Numbered from the stretch's first letter, positions 25,748 through 34,890 are shown. The stretch is 64,000 nt of DNA from Thermanaeromonas sp. C210 (GCF_013167955.1 NZ_BLWF01000003.1:186001-250000); one strand, 5' to 3'. The notes: generated from the sequence alone by a model not told the origin. Numbers and translations are program-made.

Positions 25748-26491
25748 ATGGACCAGGAAGTAAAACTGGCAGAGCTAAAGGCCAAGCTTAAAAACGTTAT
25801 AAAACGCTCCGTCTATGTGTACCGGGTAGACTGTGGTGGGTGCAACGGGTGTGAGATTGAAATTTTCGCCGCTATCTCACCTGTTTATGACCCGGAAAGG
25901 TTCGGGATCAAAGTGGTAGCCTCCCCACGGCATGCCGATGTTCTTCTCTTCACCGGACCCATGACCAGGGCTATGCGGCTTCCGGCTATACGGGCGTATA
26001 AAGCGGCACCCGACCCCAAAATCGTGGTAGCTTACGGCGCGTGTGGCTGTAGCGGTGGTATCTTTCACGACTGTTACTGTGTGTGGGGAGGGGCTGATAG
26101 CCTTTTCCCGGTAGATGTATATATTCCCGGCTGTCCTCCCACTCCGGCAGCGACCTTGTACGGCCTGGCTATGGCCCTGGATTTGCTCCAGCAAAAGATT
26201 AAAGGAGAGCAGTTGGTAGAAACGGAGGTCACCCGGGTTACTCCGAAATATGAAGGGGTTTGCCCCGACCTGGCTAAAGACATCGAGCGGGAGGCCCGCC
26301 GTTTGAGCGGTTACCTGCATGGCCGGCGCATAGCCGCGCAATATCTCGAGTTCGTGAGGGAAAAAGACCCGCTGGCGGTAGACCGGAAAATTAAAGAGCT
26401 GGTAAAGCAAGAAAAAGATCCGCGACTGGCCGAAATTTTTTTGAGCTTGCACAAGATTTATATGGAGAGGGTAGGCCATAATGCCGGGTAA
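25748..26491 (+). CDS. hyfI: [NiFe]-hydrogenase small subunit (HyfI/HycG, NuoB-like)
   Basis: NuoB-like subunit (247 aa) carrying the proximal [4Fe-4S] cluster. Ligand motifs are CGGCNGCEIEIFAAI, a Cys in AYGACGCSGGIF and PGCPPTP. A basic/acidic C-terminal extension of about 90 residues follows the core. It overlaps the next gene by 11 bp. Confidence 0.92.
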   Translation: MDQEVKLAELKAKLKNVIKRSVYVYRVDCGGCNGCEIEIFAAISPVYDPERFGIKVVASPRHADVLLFTGPMTRAMRLPAIRAYKAAPDPKIVVAYGACGCSGGIFHDCYCVWGGADSLFPVDVYIPGCPPTPAATLYGLAMALDLLQQKIKGEQLVETEVTRVTPKYEGVCPDLAKDIEREARRLSGYLHGRRIAAQYLEFVREKDPLAVDRKIKELVKQEKDPRLAEIFLSLHKIYMERVGHNAG

Positions 26492-26921
26492 GGTAAAATT
26501 CTTTAAGCTGTGCAAGAGGTTTGTGGATGAAAAAGACGCCCCGCCCGAGGTTAAGCAGCTAGAGTATTATGCCCTGGCCATCGGTCACCATATAGGAGTG
26601 GTCGATTGTTTGTCGCCCGTTATGGTTATGGAAGAGGAAGACTATTTTAAATGGATCAGTAAACTGCCCCAGGGGAAAGCCAGGAGCAAGCTGGAAGGCC
26701 TGGCCAAGTGGGGAGAACTAGAGATAAATAGAGACCATGTTTCCCCATTAGTAGCGGCACTGGCCCAAGCTTCTACCAGCTTCCTTCCGGAGGAGAAGAA
26801 ATGGGCCGACTGCCTGCTACAGCTTCTCCAATCCATAAAAAAAGAACCAGCTATATATCTGGTGGTGAGGCTAAGTGAAGGGGCTAGTGATTACAGTGGG
26901 CAACGAGCTGATGGGCGATGA
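26481..26921 (+). CDS. hycH: Formate hydrogenlyase maturation protein HycH-like
   Basis: A 146-aa soluble protein resembling HycH, which helps mature the formate-hydrogenlyase hydrogenase. It shares the LEYYALAIGHHIGVVDCL region and a C-terminal helical part. It overlaps hyfI at its 5' end by 11 bp and the protease gene at its 3' end by 47 bp. Molecular role within the family is poorly known. Confidence 0.75.
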   Translation: MPGKVKFFKLCKRFVDEKDAPPEVKQLEYYALAIGHHIGVVDCLSPVMVMEEEDYFKWISKLPQGKARSKLEGLAKWGELEINRDHVSPLVAALAQASTSFLPEEKKWADCLLQLLQSIKKEPAIYLVVRLSEGASDYSGQRADGR

Positions 26922-27369
26922 CGGAGCCGGGCCGCTTTTGGCCCGGCTTTTAGAACAAAAGCGTATACCAGGGTGGCAGGTTACTGACGGCGGGTCGGCG
27001 CCCGAGAATTACCTGCACCAGGTACGGGAGTTAAAACCGCAGGTGGTAGTACTGGTTGATGCCTGTGAGATGAACCTGCCGCCCGGGAGCATACGCCTCC
27101 TTTCTGAAAGTGACATTGCCTGCGAGTTTATTTTGTCCACGCATAGGTTACCTTTGTCATTCTTCATCTCAGCTTTGAAGGAACTGGTGTCGGAAGTCTA
27201 TTTTATTGGTATCCAGCCTGCAGTAGTTGCCTTTGGTTGGCCGGTGTCTCCTGAAGTAAGGCGAGCAGTAGAGATCGTGTATCAAAAGTTACAAGCCGGA
27301 AAGCTCGATTTTCCCTACCTTGGTGGACAACGCCCTGTAGAGGCAAAGCACAAGGCCGCCAGGGCGTAG
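26875..27369 (+). CDS. hycI: Hydrogenase maturation endopeptidase HycI
   Basis: HycI/HybD-family protease (164 aa) that removes the C-terminal peptide of the large subunit after nickel insertion. Nickel-sensing acidic residues appear in VGNELMGDDGAG and VLVDACEM, with a His in STHRLPLS. GTG start within hycH. Its substrate is very probably the large subunit at 23421-25151. Confidence 0.9.
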   Translation: MKGLVITVGNELMGDDGAGPLLARLLEQKRIPGWQVTDGGSAPENYLHQVRELKPQVVVLVDACEMNLPPGSIRLLSESDIACEFILSTHRLPLSFFISALKELVSEVYFIGIQPAVVAFGWPVSPEVRRAVEIVYQKLQAGKLDFPYLGGQRPVEAKHKAARA

Positions 27370-27413
27370 CCCCAAAAAATTTTGGCAAAACTTCAGGAAG
27401 GAGGTTTGCGAAA

Positions 27414-27950
27414 ATGAAAGGTATTATCTTTTCTGTGCTCCAGGAGTACGCCGGGAACCGGCACGGCGACGAGGGAAGGGAAGCCTTTAGGAGGGCGACC
27501 GGGCTGATAACGCCGCTCGCCACTTCAGACTATCCCGATGAGAAAGTGGCGGCGGCCGTGGGGGCGCTGGCCGAGCTTTCCGGCAAGAAGCCGGAGGAGG
27601 TGCTGGCCGATTTCGGCCGCTACTTCGTGGCGGAATCACCCTTAGTGCAGAAGACCTATGCGGCGCATTTTAGGAATGCCAAGGATGCCAAAGATTTCCT
27701 CATGAAGATGGACTCCGTCCACGTCCAGACCACCAAAACCCTGCCAGGAGCCACACCCCCGCGGTTCGATTACGAGGACCGGAACAGCGAGGTGGTGGTC
27801 GTCTACCGTAGCGAGAGGAGGCTCTGCCCGCTGCTAAAGGGTCTGATCGAGGGCATAGGGCTGCGATATAACGGTAGGCCGCTGTCCTGGCGCGAAGAGG
27901 CCTGCATGTTGCGCGGGGCCAAGGCCTGCCGCGTGGCCGTGAGGTTCTAG
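27414..27950 (+). CDS. Stand-alone H-NOX haem gas-sensor protein
   Basis: A 178-aa H-NOX (haem-nitric oxide/oxygen binding) domain with no fused output module. Proximal haem ligand is H103 in DSVHVQTTK, followed by GATPPR. The propionate-binding YxSxR motif is Y131-S133-R135. Aligned to the Thermoanaerobacter H-NOX with identical numbering, the distal Tyr140 that stabilises O2 is Leu140 here, which favours NO or CO over O2. ATG with AAGGAGG upstream, 44 bp after hycI and 50 bp before hypA, inside the hydrogenase operon. A CO-sensing role is inferred. Partner unknown: no histidine kinase or cyclase is adjacent. Confidence 0.88.
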   Translation: MKGIIFSVLQEYAGNRHGDEGREAFRRATGLITPLATSDYPDEKVAAAVGALAELSGKKPEEVLADFGRYFVAESPLVQKTYAAHFRNAKDAKDFLMKMDSVHVQTTKTLPGATPPRFDYEDRNSEVVVVYRSERRLCPLLKGLIEGIGLRYNGRPLSWREEACMLRGAKACRVAVRF

Positions 27951-28001
27951 ACGGAGAAAACTTGATTTTGCGTACCTCGGGTGATTAAGGAGAGGGATAG
28001 G

Positions 28002-28343
28002 ATGCATGAACTGTCCCTTACAACTGAGTTATTAAAGCTATTGGAACACGATGCCCAACAGAAAGGTATAAAGCGCATACGGAAAGTTAAGCTGGTGATA
28101 GGGGCCATGACCTCGGTTTTACCGTCTGCCCTGGAGTTTTCTTTTTACGCGCTTAAAGAAGGACCGTTGTTTGAGGGAGCCCAATTGGAGATAGAGGAAA
28201 GGCCTGGGCGGGGACATTGCCAAGATTGCCTGGCGGAAGTAGTTCTGGATAATTGGTGTATTATGTGCCCTTCCTGCGGGTCGAGGAGGGTTTCTATAGA
28301 CCAAGGAAGGGAGCTTTATATTGATTTTTATGAGGGCGAATGA
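28002..28343 (+). CDS. hypA: Hydrogenase nickel-insertion protein HypA
   Basis: Nickel metallochaperone (113 aa) delivering Ni to the hydrogenase large subunit together with HypB. The N-terminal MHELSL motif binds nickel and the zinc site is CQDC...CPSC. The family start MHE fixes ATG 28002 (GGAGAGGG upstream), although an in-frame GTG exists at 27981. Confidence 0.94.
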   Translation: MHELSLTTELLKLLEHDAQQKGIKRIRKVKLVIGAMTSVLPSALEFSFYALKEGPLFEGAQLEIEERPGRGHCQDCLAEVVLDNWCIMCPSCGSRRVSIDQGRELYIDFYEGE

Positions 28344-28394
28344 ACTCTGACCCTAAATGCTTCCGTGAGCTTCCCTTAAGAAAGGAAAGGGGGA

Positions 28395-29066
28395 ATGTTA
28401 GTGAGGGTAATAATGGCTCAAAAAATTCTCCAGGCCAATCAAGATATAGCCGGGCAAAACCGCAAGCGTCTATCCCCAATACTAACCGTCAATCTGATAG
28501 GTTCTCCTGGTGCGGGTAAAACCGCACTCTTAGAAAGGACCATAGCCTCATTAAAAAGGGAATTTAGCGTCGGGGTGATTGAAGGTGATATCTACACCAC
28601 CCTCGATGCCGAGCGTATTGCCGGGCAGGGCGTACAAGTTGTCCAGATCAATACTGAAGGGGCGTGTCACCTGGATGCCAGTATGGTCTACAGAGCGTTG
28701 CAAGAGATTGACCTGTCAGCCCTGGACCTTATATTTATCGAAAATGTAGGCAACCTGGTATGTCCGGCCGAATTTGACTTGGGTGAGGATTACAAGGTGG
28801 CGCTGTTGAGCGTCACTGAAGGCAGCGATAAGCCGGCCAAGTATCCCTTGGTATTTCGTGAAGCCCAGGCAGTAGTAGTTACAAAGGCAGATCTCTTACC
28901 GCACACTAACTTTGATTTGCAGGCTGTCGAAGAAGAGATTAAGGAAGCCAATCCTGCTGTGAAGATTTTTGTAACCTCAGCCCAAACCGGTGAGGGTCTG
29001 GAGGCCTGGTGTTTATGGCTGAAAGATGCTGTGCAGAAGAAAAAAAGCTTGTCCGCTACCGGATAA
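28395..29066 (+). CDS. hypB: Hydrogenase nickel-insertion GTPase HypB
   Basis: SIMIBI GTPase (223 aa) working with HypA. Walker A is IGSPGAGKTALLE, switch/metal region contains GACHLDASMV, and a guanine-specificity TKADLL is present. It lacks a histidine-rich N-terminus, so it should not store nickel. ATG 28395, with GTG 28401 and ATG 28413 also possible. Its 3' end overlaps hypF. Confidence 0.93.
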   Translation: MLVRVIMAQKILQANQDIAGQNRKRLSPILTVNLIGSPGAGKTALLERTIASLKREFSVGVIEGDIYTTLDAERIAGQGVQVVQINTEGACHLDASMVYRALQEIDLSALDLIFIENVGNLVCPAEFDLGEDYKVALLSVTEGSDKPAKYPLVFREAQAVVVTKADLLPHTNFDLQAVEEEIKEANPAVKIFVTSAQTGEGLEAWCLWLKDAVQKKKSLSATG

Positions 29067-31318
29067 TCGTTAAAGGGATTGTTCAGGGGGTAGGGTTTCG
29101 CCCCTTTGTTTATCAAGCGGCCCGCCTGCATGGTCTTAAAGGCGCTGTCTCAAATACCGCCGGGGGAGTAACCATAGAGGCCGAAGGGCAGCAGGAGGCG
29201 GTACGCGCTTTCCTGGCCTATTTAAAGGAAAATCAGCCTCCTTTGTCGAGGTTAAGTGCCTTGGAATGGGAGGTATTGGAGCCATGCGGGTATAGTTCCT
29301 TTGCTATTCTGCCGAGTAGAGAAGGGGCAAGGAAAGAAGCGCTGATTCCTCCGGATGTAGCCCTCTGTTCTGATTGTGCCCGGGAAGTATTAGATCCCCA
29401 AGATAGGCATTATGGCTATCCTTTTACCAACTGTACCAATTGTGGACCGCGATTTACCATTGTACGGGGTGTCCCTTATGACCGGGCGAATACTTCTATG
29501 GCCTCATTTCCCATGTGTCCGGACTGTGCCCAGGAATACCACGACCCGGGTAACAGGAGATTCCATGCCCAGCCGGCAGCCTGTCCTTCCTGCGGACCCC
29601 AAGTGGAATTGGTAGACAGGTACGGTCGCAAGATAAATGGCCACTGGTTGGAACTTTGTTGGAAATTGTTGCAAGAAGGCAAAATTTTAGCTGTCAAAGG
29701 GCTGGGAGGCTTTCACTTGGTTTGCGATGCAAAGAGTAGGGTAGCACTAAACACCCTCCGCCAACGCAAAGGCCGTGAAGCCAAACCCCTGGCAGTAATG
29801 TGCTGTCTGGAGACGGCCAAGAAATATTGCTTTGTTGGTCCGGAGGAAGAAAAACTGCTGACCTCTCCTCAAGCCCCCATTGTTATTCTTACCAAACGTC
29901 CGAGCTGTAGCTTACCAGAAGAATTGGCTCCGCGGATGAAAACCTTGGGTATAATGTTACCCTATACACCACTGCATTTGATGCTTATAAACGGCCCCTT
30001 GGAGATTTTAGTGATGACCAGCGGCAACTGTAACGGTTTACCCCTGGCCAAAGACAACGGGAGGGCCCTGGAGGAGCTTAAGGGCCTTGCCGACTATTTT
30101 CTCTGGCACAATCGCGAGATTGTCAACCGCTGCGATGATTCCGTAGCGGCGGTGATTAACGGCGTGGTACAAATCTGGCGTCGCTCGCGGGGGTATGTCC
30201 CCTCACCGATTATGGTTCCCGTCAGTTCCAGCCCTGTTGTGTTGGGTATGGGTGGGGATATGAAGAATACTTTTTGCCTTTTAAAAGGCAACCTGGCCTT
30301 TGTTAGCCAGCACATAGGTGAATTGAGTAGTAAGGAAACCGAGGAACACTTTTTTTTAAGCTTAAAGAACTTAAAAAGCCTTCTTGGTTCCGAGCCAGAA
30401 GTAATTGGTTATGACCTGCATCCTGGATACCGTTCCTCCCGTCTAGCAGCACAAATACCTGCAAAGGCGCGTTTTGCCGTTCAACATCACCATGCCCACA
30501 TGATTTCTTGCCTGGCTGATAACGGAGTGGAAGAGAAGGTTATAGGTGTAATCCTTGATGGAACAGGTTACGGAACGGACGGACACCTTTGGGGTTTTGA
30601 GATACTCACTGGAGACTACGCTGATTTTACCAGGGAGTATCACCTGGCGTATGTACCGTTACCTGGGGGCGAGCAGGCGATCCGTTACCCTTGGCGAACA
30701 GCAGTAGCTTATTTAATGAAGTACCTTTCTTCAAGAGGTGAATCCATTGTTGCACGCCTTTTTCAAGACAGAGGACAAGAACTCCAAGTTGTCAAACGCC
30801 TTATCTTAACAGGTTTTAATTCACCGCTAAGCTCGAGTTGCGGTCGTCTTTTTGACGCGGTATCAGCCCTTCTTGGCCTTTGTTATTATAATAGTTATGA
30901 GGGACAGGCTGCTATTGAACTAGGTGAGATAGTCCTGGAGCCAGAAAAAGGGAAAAAATTAGCACCCTATTCATTTTCTATTGAGGGAAAAGTTATCCAT
31001 CCCGGTGGTGTTATTGCTGGTGTGGTGGCCGATTTAGAGAATGGGGTGGCAAAGGAAATTATAGCCACCCGTTTTCATAATACAGTCCTGGCCATGGTAT
31101 GTGAGGCTGTTCGCGCGGTTGCTAAAAGAACAGGTATGAGGACTGTAGCTCTAAGCGGCGGAGTCTGGCAAAACAGGTACCTTTTTAGCCTTGCTAAGGA
31201 GATCTTGCCTAGCGAGGGTTATCATCTGTTGGTCCACCGGCACGTGCCGGCGAATGATGGAGGTCTATCCCTGGGTCAGGCAGTGATCGCCTGCCGGAGG
31301 TGGCAACAATGTGCTTAG
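29015..31318 (+). CDS. hypF: Carbamoyltransferase HypF
   Basis: HypF (about 767 aa) makes the CN ligands of the NiFe site from carbamoyl phosphate. Domains in order: acylphosphatase (about 10-100, IVQGVGFRPFVYQ), two zinc fingers (CSDCAREV...CTNCG and CPDCAQEY...CPSCG), YrdC-like domain (about 200-380) and a Kae1-like carbamoyltransferase with VQHHHAH. ATG 29015 has GGAGG 10 bp upstream; GTG 29009 is an alternative. It overlaps hypB by about 50 bp. The hyp genes look more AT-rich than the CODH and CRISPR genes. Confidence 0.94.
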   Translation: MAERCCAEEKKLVRYRIIVKGIVQGVGFRPFVYQAARLHGLKGAVSNTAGGVTIEAEGQQEAVRAFLAYLKENQPPLSRLSALEWEVLEPCGYSSFAILPSREGARKEALIPPDVALCSDCAREVLDPQDRHYGYPFTNCTNCGPRFTIVRGVPYDRANTSMASFPMCPDCAQEYHDPGNRRFHAQPAACPSCGPQVELVDRYGRKINGHWLELCWKLLQEGKILAVKGLGGFHLVCDAKSRVALNTLRQRKGREAKPLAVMCCLETAKKYCFVGPEEEKLLTSPQAPIVILTKRPSCSLPEELAPRMKTLGIMLPYTPLHLMLINGPLEILVMTSGNCNGLPLAKDNGRALEELKGLADYFLWHNREIVNRCDDSVAAVINGVVQIWRRSRGYVPSPIMVPVSSSPVVLGMGGDMKNTFCLLKGNLAFVSQHIGELSSKETEEHFFLSLKNLKSLLGSEPEVIGYDLHPGYRSSRLAAQIPAKARFAVQHHHAHMISCLADNGVEEKVIGVILDGTGYGTDGHLWGFEILTGDYADFTREYHLAYVPLPGGEQAIRYPWRTAVAYLMKYLSSRGESIVARLFQDRGQELQVVKRLILTGFNSPLSSSCGRLFDAVSALLGLCYYNSYEGQAAIELGEIVLEPEKGKKLAPYSFSIEGKVIHPGGVIAGVVADLENGVAKEIIATRFHNTVLAMVCEAVRAVAKRTGMRTVALSGGVWQNRYLFSLAKEILPSEGYHLLVHRHVPANDGGLSLGQAVIACRRWQQCA

Positions 31319-31542
31319 CTATTGTGGGGAAAGTAATTAAGTTAAATGAGACGCATAATACGGCGATAATTGATATTCACGGTGTCCGCAGGGAGATATC
31401 TGTAGCTTTACTGGGTCAGGTAAATGTGGGCGATTATGTTCTGGTGCATGCGGGATTTGCCATAGAAAAGATTGATTTAAAAGAAGCTGAAGAGACGGTG
31501 AAAATGTGGGAGGAACAATTAAATGATGCTAGCCGTGGATAG
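31309..31542 (+). CDS. hypC: Hydrogenase assembly chaperone HypC
   Basis: HypC/HybG (77 aa) binds HypD during assembly of the Fe(CN)2CO moiety. The essential N-terminal cysteine is in MCLAIVGKV, which sets the start at ATG 31309 (GGAGG 8 bp upstream). It overlaps hypF and hypD at its ends. Confidence 0.94.
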   Translation: MCLAIVGKVIKLNETHNTAIIDIHGVRREISVALLGQVNVGDYVLVHAGFAIEKIDLKEAEETVKMWEEQLNDASRG

Positions 31543-32653
31543 ATTCCGTGAGGGGGAGTTGAGCAGAAAACTCGCCCGTAAGGTCTTGGGGCTGGCAGAC
31601 CAGGTGGCTGAACGTCTTGGGCGCCCCGCAGTTTTTATGGAAGTATGCGGAACGCACACAGTATCTATCTCCAGGATGGGATTGCGTAGCCTGTTGGCGG
31701 GCCGTCTGGAACTGAGAAGTGGTCCGGGATGTCCTGTTTGTGTAACAGATTATGAGGAAATCGATATGATGCTAAATCTTGCACGCTTACCTGAGGTTAC
31801 GGTGGGGACCTTTGGGGATCTGATGCGCGTGCCCGGCAGCCAATCCTCCCTGGAGAGGGAACGCGCTGGCGGTGCCGATGTGCGGGTATTTTACTCGCCG
31901 CTGGATGCGGTAGCCTTTGCTGAGGCTAACCCGCAAAAAGAGGTGGTATTTTTAGGAATTGGTTTCGAAACAACCATCCCTGTAGTCGCTTTCAGCCTTG
32001 CCCAAGCCCGGACCAGGGGGGTTAAAAACTTTAGTATTTTCTCAGCCCATAAACTTATTCCCCCTGCTGTCCGGGCGGTTCTTAGTGACCCTGAACTAAA
32101 ACTTGACGGATTCATTTTACCAGGACATGTTGGTGCCGTTACTGGCAGGGGGGCTTTTGATTTTATCGCTCAAGAGTATGGCTTACCAGCGGTAATTAGT
32201 GGTTTTGAGCCCCTGGATATCATGATTGCCCTGCACGAGCTTTTGTCTCAACTGCTACGTGGCGAGGCACAGGTTGTGAACAAGTATACGAGGGTGGTAC
32301 GGGAAAAGGGCAACCCGTACGCCCGAGAGCGGATAGCGGAGTGTTTTGAGGTGGTCGATGTTTCCTGGCGGGGTCTGGGAGTTATTCCTAAAAGCGGGCT
32401 TTTTCTGCGGGAAACCTTTCGCGATTTTGATGCCCGATTTAAACTAAATATAGAACTGCTTCCGCCACGCCACTCGTTAGATTGTGCTTGTGGAGAAGTT
32501 TTGCGAGGGAAACTTTTACCTCCGGATTGCCGGTTCTTTGGCAAGGCCTGCACGCCGGTTCACCCTGTAGGCCCTTGCATGGTTTCCAGTGAAGGGGCTT
32601 GTGCGGCTTACTACCGATTTGAACGATCCTTGCCTATTGGGGGTGGCAACTAA
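31523..32653 (+). CDS. hypD: Hydrogenase formation protein HypD
   Basis: Fe-S scaffold protein (376 aa) on which the Fe(CN)2CO unit is built with HypC and HypE. Conserved motifs: FMEVCGTHT near the N-terminus, SGPGCPVCVT, and a C-terminal cysteine region (DCACGEVLRG). Start at ATG 31523 or 31526. Confidence 0.94.
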   Translation: MMLAVDRFREGELSRKLARKVLGLADQVAERLGRPAVFMEVCGTHTVSISRMGLRSLLAGRLELRSGPGCPVCVTDYEEIDMMLNLARLPEVTVGTFGDLMRVPGSQSSLERERAGGADVRVFYSPLDAVAFAEANPQKEVVFLGIGFETTIPVVAFSLAQARTRGVKNFSIFSAHKLIPPAVRAVLSDPELKLDGFILPGHVGAVTGRGAFDFIAQEYGLPAVISGFEPLDIMIALHELLSQLLRGEAQVVNKYTRVVREKGNPYARERIAECFEVVDVSWRGLGVIPKSGLFLRETFRDFDARFKLNIELLPPRHSLDCACGEVLRGKLLPPDCRFFGKACTPVHPVGPCMVSSEGACAAYYRFERSLPIGGGN

Positions 32654-32654
32654 G

Positions 32655-33671
32655 GTGGAAGGGGACGGCAAGGATATTATTTTACTGGCTCACGGTGACG
32701 GGGGTGCCCTCACCCACGAACTCATTAATACCCTTTTTCTTCGCTATTTCGGAGGCAGCATATTAAAAAACCTCAGCGATGCGGCAGTTTTTTCAGTAAG
32801 TGAAGGGAAATTGGCTGTTACTACTGATTCCTTTGTGGTTGACCCCCTTTTCTTCCCGGGGGGTGATGTGGGAAAACTGGCAGTTTATGGTACGGTCAAT
32901 GATCTGGCCGTTAGCGGTGCACAGCCCCAGTATCTTACGGCTTCTTTTATTTTAGAAGAAGGTTTGTCGCTCATTGATTTGGAACGTATTGTGCGCTCTA
33001 TGGCGGCGGCCTGTAATTTGGCTGGCGTGGAAATTATCGCTGGGGATACGAAGGTAGTTGAAAAGGGGCACCTGGATAAAATTTTTATTAATACTACCGG
33101 AGTAGGTTTTATCCCCCAAGGAATAGATTTGGGGTACCACCGGATTAAACCCGGTGATAAAGTTTTGATCAATGGCAGTCTTGGCCAACACGGTATAGCA
33201 GTACTTGGTAAGCGGTATGGTTTCGATTCTGCAGAGCAGGTCATGAGCGATTGTGCCCCGCTGAATGGTATAATTAACTTGCTTTTAAAGGAAGTTCGGG
33301 GAATTAAGATGATGCGGGATCTTACCCGGGGCGGCCTCGCAACAGCAGCTAAAGAAATTGCCTCAGCCTGCGGGTTAGATATTTGGCTGGATGAAAATTG
33401 TATCCCAATAGATGCCAGGGTAAAGGGGGTAGCCGAGATGTTGGGGCTGGATCCCCTTTATCTTGCAAACGAGGGGAAATTTATGAGTATTATCAGCCCG
33501 GAGGAAGCAGGAAAAGCTGTAGCGGTAATGCAAGGGCATGAACTGGGAAGAAATGCTTGTATTATAGGTGAGGTGAAGCCTGGTAATGGTAACGTCTATC
33601 TCTCTACATCCCTTGGAGGTGCTAAGCTTTTAGATCTTCTAGCTGGGAGTCCTTTACCACGGATCTGTTGA
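32655..33671 (+). CDS. hypE: Hydrogenase expression/formation protein HypE
   Basis: PurM-like ATPase (about 338 aa) that dehydrates the carbamoyl group on its C-terminal cysteine to thiocyanate. N-terminal LLAHGDGGALTHELI, central VSGAQPQYLTASFI and the required C-terminal PRIC are all present. I chose GTG 32655, just after the hypD stop with GGGGGTGG upstream; the frame is open from GTG 32589, so the start is uncertain. Confidence 0.92.
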   Translation: MEGDGKDIILLAHGDGGALTHELINTLFLRYFGGSILKNLSDAAVFSVSEGKLAVTTDSFVVDPLFFPGGDVGKLAVYGTVNDLAVSGAQPQYLTASFILEEGLSLIDLERIVRSMAAACNLAGVEIIAGDTKVVEKGHLDKIFINTTGVGFIPQGIDLGYHRIKPGDKVLINGSLGQHGIAVLGKRYGFDSAEQVMSDCAPLNGIINLLLKEVRGIKMMRDLTRGGLATAAKEIASACGLDIWLDENCIPIDARVKGVAEMLGLDPLYLANEGKFMSIISPEEAGKAVAVMQGHELGRNACIIGEVKPGNGNVYLSTSLGGAKLLDLLAGSPLPRIC

Positions 33672-33710
33672 TTACTGCACCTTCTGATTAAGTTAGCAGG
33701 CTGATGTATA

Positions 33711-34579
33711 GTAAAACTGAAGCTGTTAAACGGTGAAGCGGGAGAGGTAGACATTAAGAATTTTGGCCGGGTGGCAGTCCAGAAGCCCAGGCAGGTGGTT
33801 AAGGTCAACCCCGACCAGGACCAGATGACCAGATAGAAAGCCTGACGGGCCTTAAATTGAAATTGCCGCCCTCCCTGGCCGGGCGGGAGAGGGGGGGCAT
33901 CTGGTTGGAAGAAGGCCTTCAGATCGCCATCACCTCCAATGTCGAACAGCTCAATAGTTATTTAAGAAAACATGGGGGCGTCTTTTTGCGGGCGGGCCTG
34001 GAAGGCACCCTTTATACCCTGGCCGTACGGCCCCTGTCCCGGCCAGCCTTGCTTTTGGGCAAGTTTGCCGGCCAGGCGGCCATGTTGATGATTTACGCGG
34101 CTCTGTTTTTCCTCGCCCTGGCAGGGCTGGTATACTGGCAGCTCGGGGTGGTCCCTGGCCTGGGGATGGCCCTGGCCCTTTTTATCCTGGAGCCCCTGGT
34201 CCTGCTGGCGGTAACCGTGCTGGGTACAGTATGGCTGCCCACCCTGGGAAACGGCATCCTGGTCTTCGCCCTCTATGTCGTATCCATGGTAGGGGGCATG
34301 ATCGAGCAAATTGGGTCATGCTGGAAAGTACCACTTCCATCTATCTATATCGGCGTGATCAGCAGCCTCCTTTTGCCGGCGGATGTCGTTTACCGCCGGC
34401 TGGTGCATACCCTGGTAGGCCGGATGGCCCCTGCTGATATGAGTATGGGCATCACCAACTTGCAGGATTTCCTGGGACCTTGTGGCAGCCTGTCGACACC
34501 TAGCAACTGGATGTTGCTCTATATCCTGGTGTATATCGCTGGACTCCTGGCAGCTGCAGTCTACCTCTTTTATATTTAA
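33711..34579 (+). pseudogene. Decayed ABC-2 type permease-like gene
   Basis: An ORF from TTG 33857 to 34579 encodes about six hydrophobic segments and the phrase EGTLYTLAVRPLSRPALLLGKF, typical of ABC-2 exporter permeases. It lacks a normal N-terminal membrane segment. Upstream, two overlapping frames (33711-33836, VKLKLLNGEAGEV..., and 33803-33856 running into the ORF) carry coding-like sequence that ends in stops. This looks like a frameshifted or deleted gene. No ATP-binding partner lies nearby. Confidence 0.55.
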
Positions 34580-34680
34580 ATAGGAAATACTTTTGCCCTC
34601 GCCCAAGCTGGCTAAAACATACTTACGACAGGGTAAGGAAATAATAAAGAGGAAGGAAGCCAGAAGAGAGGGGGAAAGCC

Positions 34681-34890
34681 ATGCCCGTAAAGGTAGCAGA
34701 ACTGGTAGGAGAATCGCCGTCCAACTGGAAAGATGCTGTCCAGGCGGCGGTGGCGGAAGCTGCCAAGGAGATACCGAACATTTCAGGTGTAGAAATATGC
34801 AACCTTACGGCCAACGTTAAGAACGGTAAGCTGACGGAGTTCAAGGCCAACGTAAAGATCGTATATGCCGACCACGGCGGCGATATTTAA
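34681..34890 (+). CDS. Dodecin family protein
   Basis: A 69-aa protein matching dodecin: VKVAELVGESPSNWKDAV at the N-terminus and VKIVYADHG at the C-terminus. Dodecins form hollow dodecamers that bind flavins or CoA, probably as storage or scavenging. ATG with GGGGGAAAG upstream. Followed by a perfect hairpin terminator, so likely its own transcript. Confidence 0.88.
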   Translation: MPVKVAELVGESPSNWKDAVQAAVAEAAKEIPNISGVEICNLTANVKNGKLTEFKANVKIVYADHGGDI

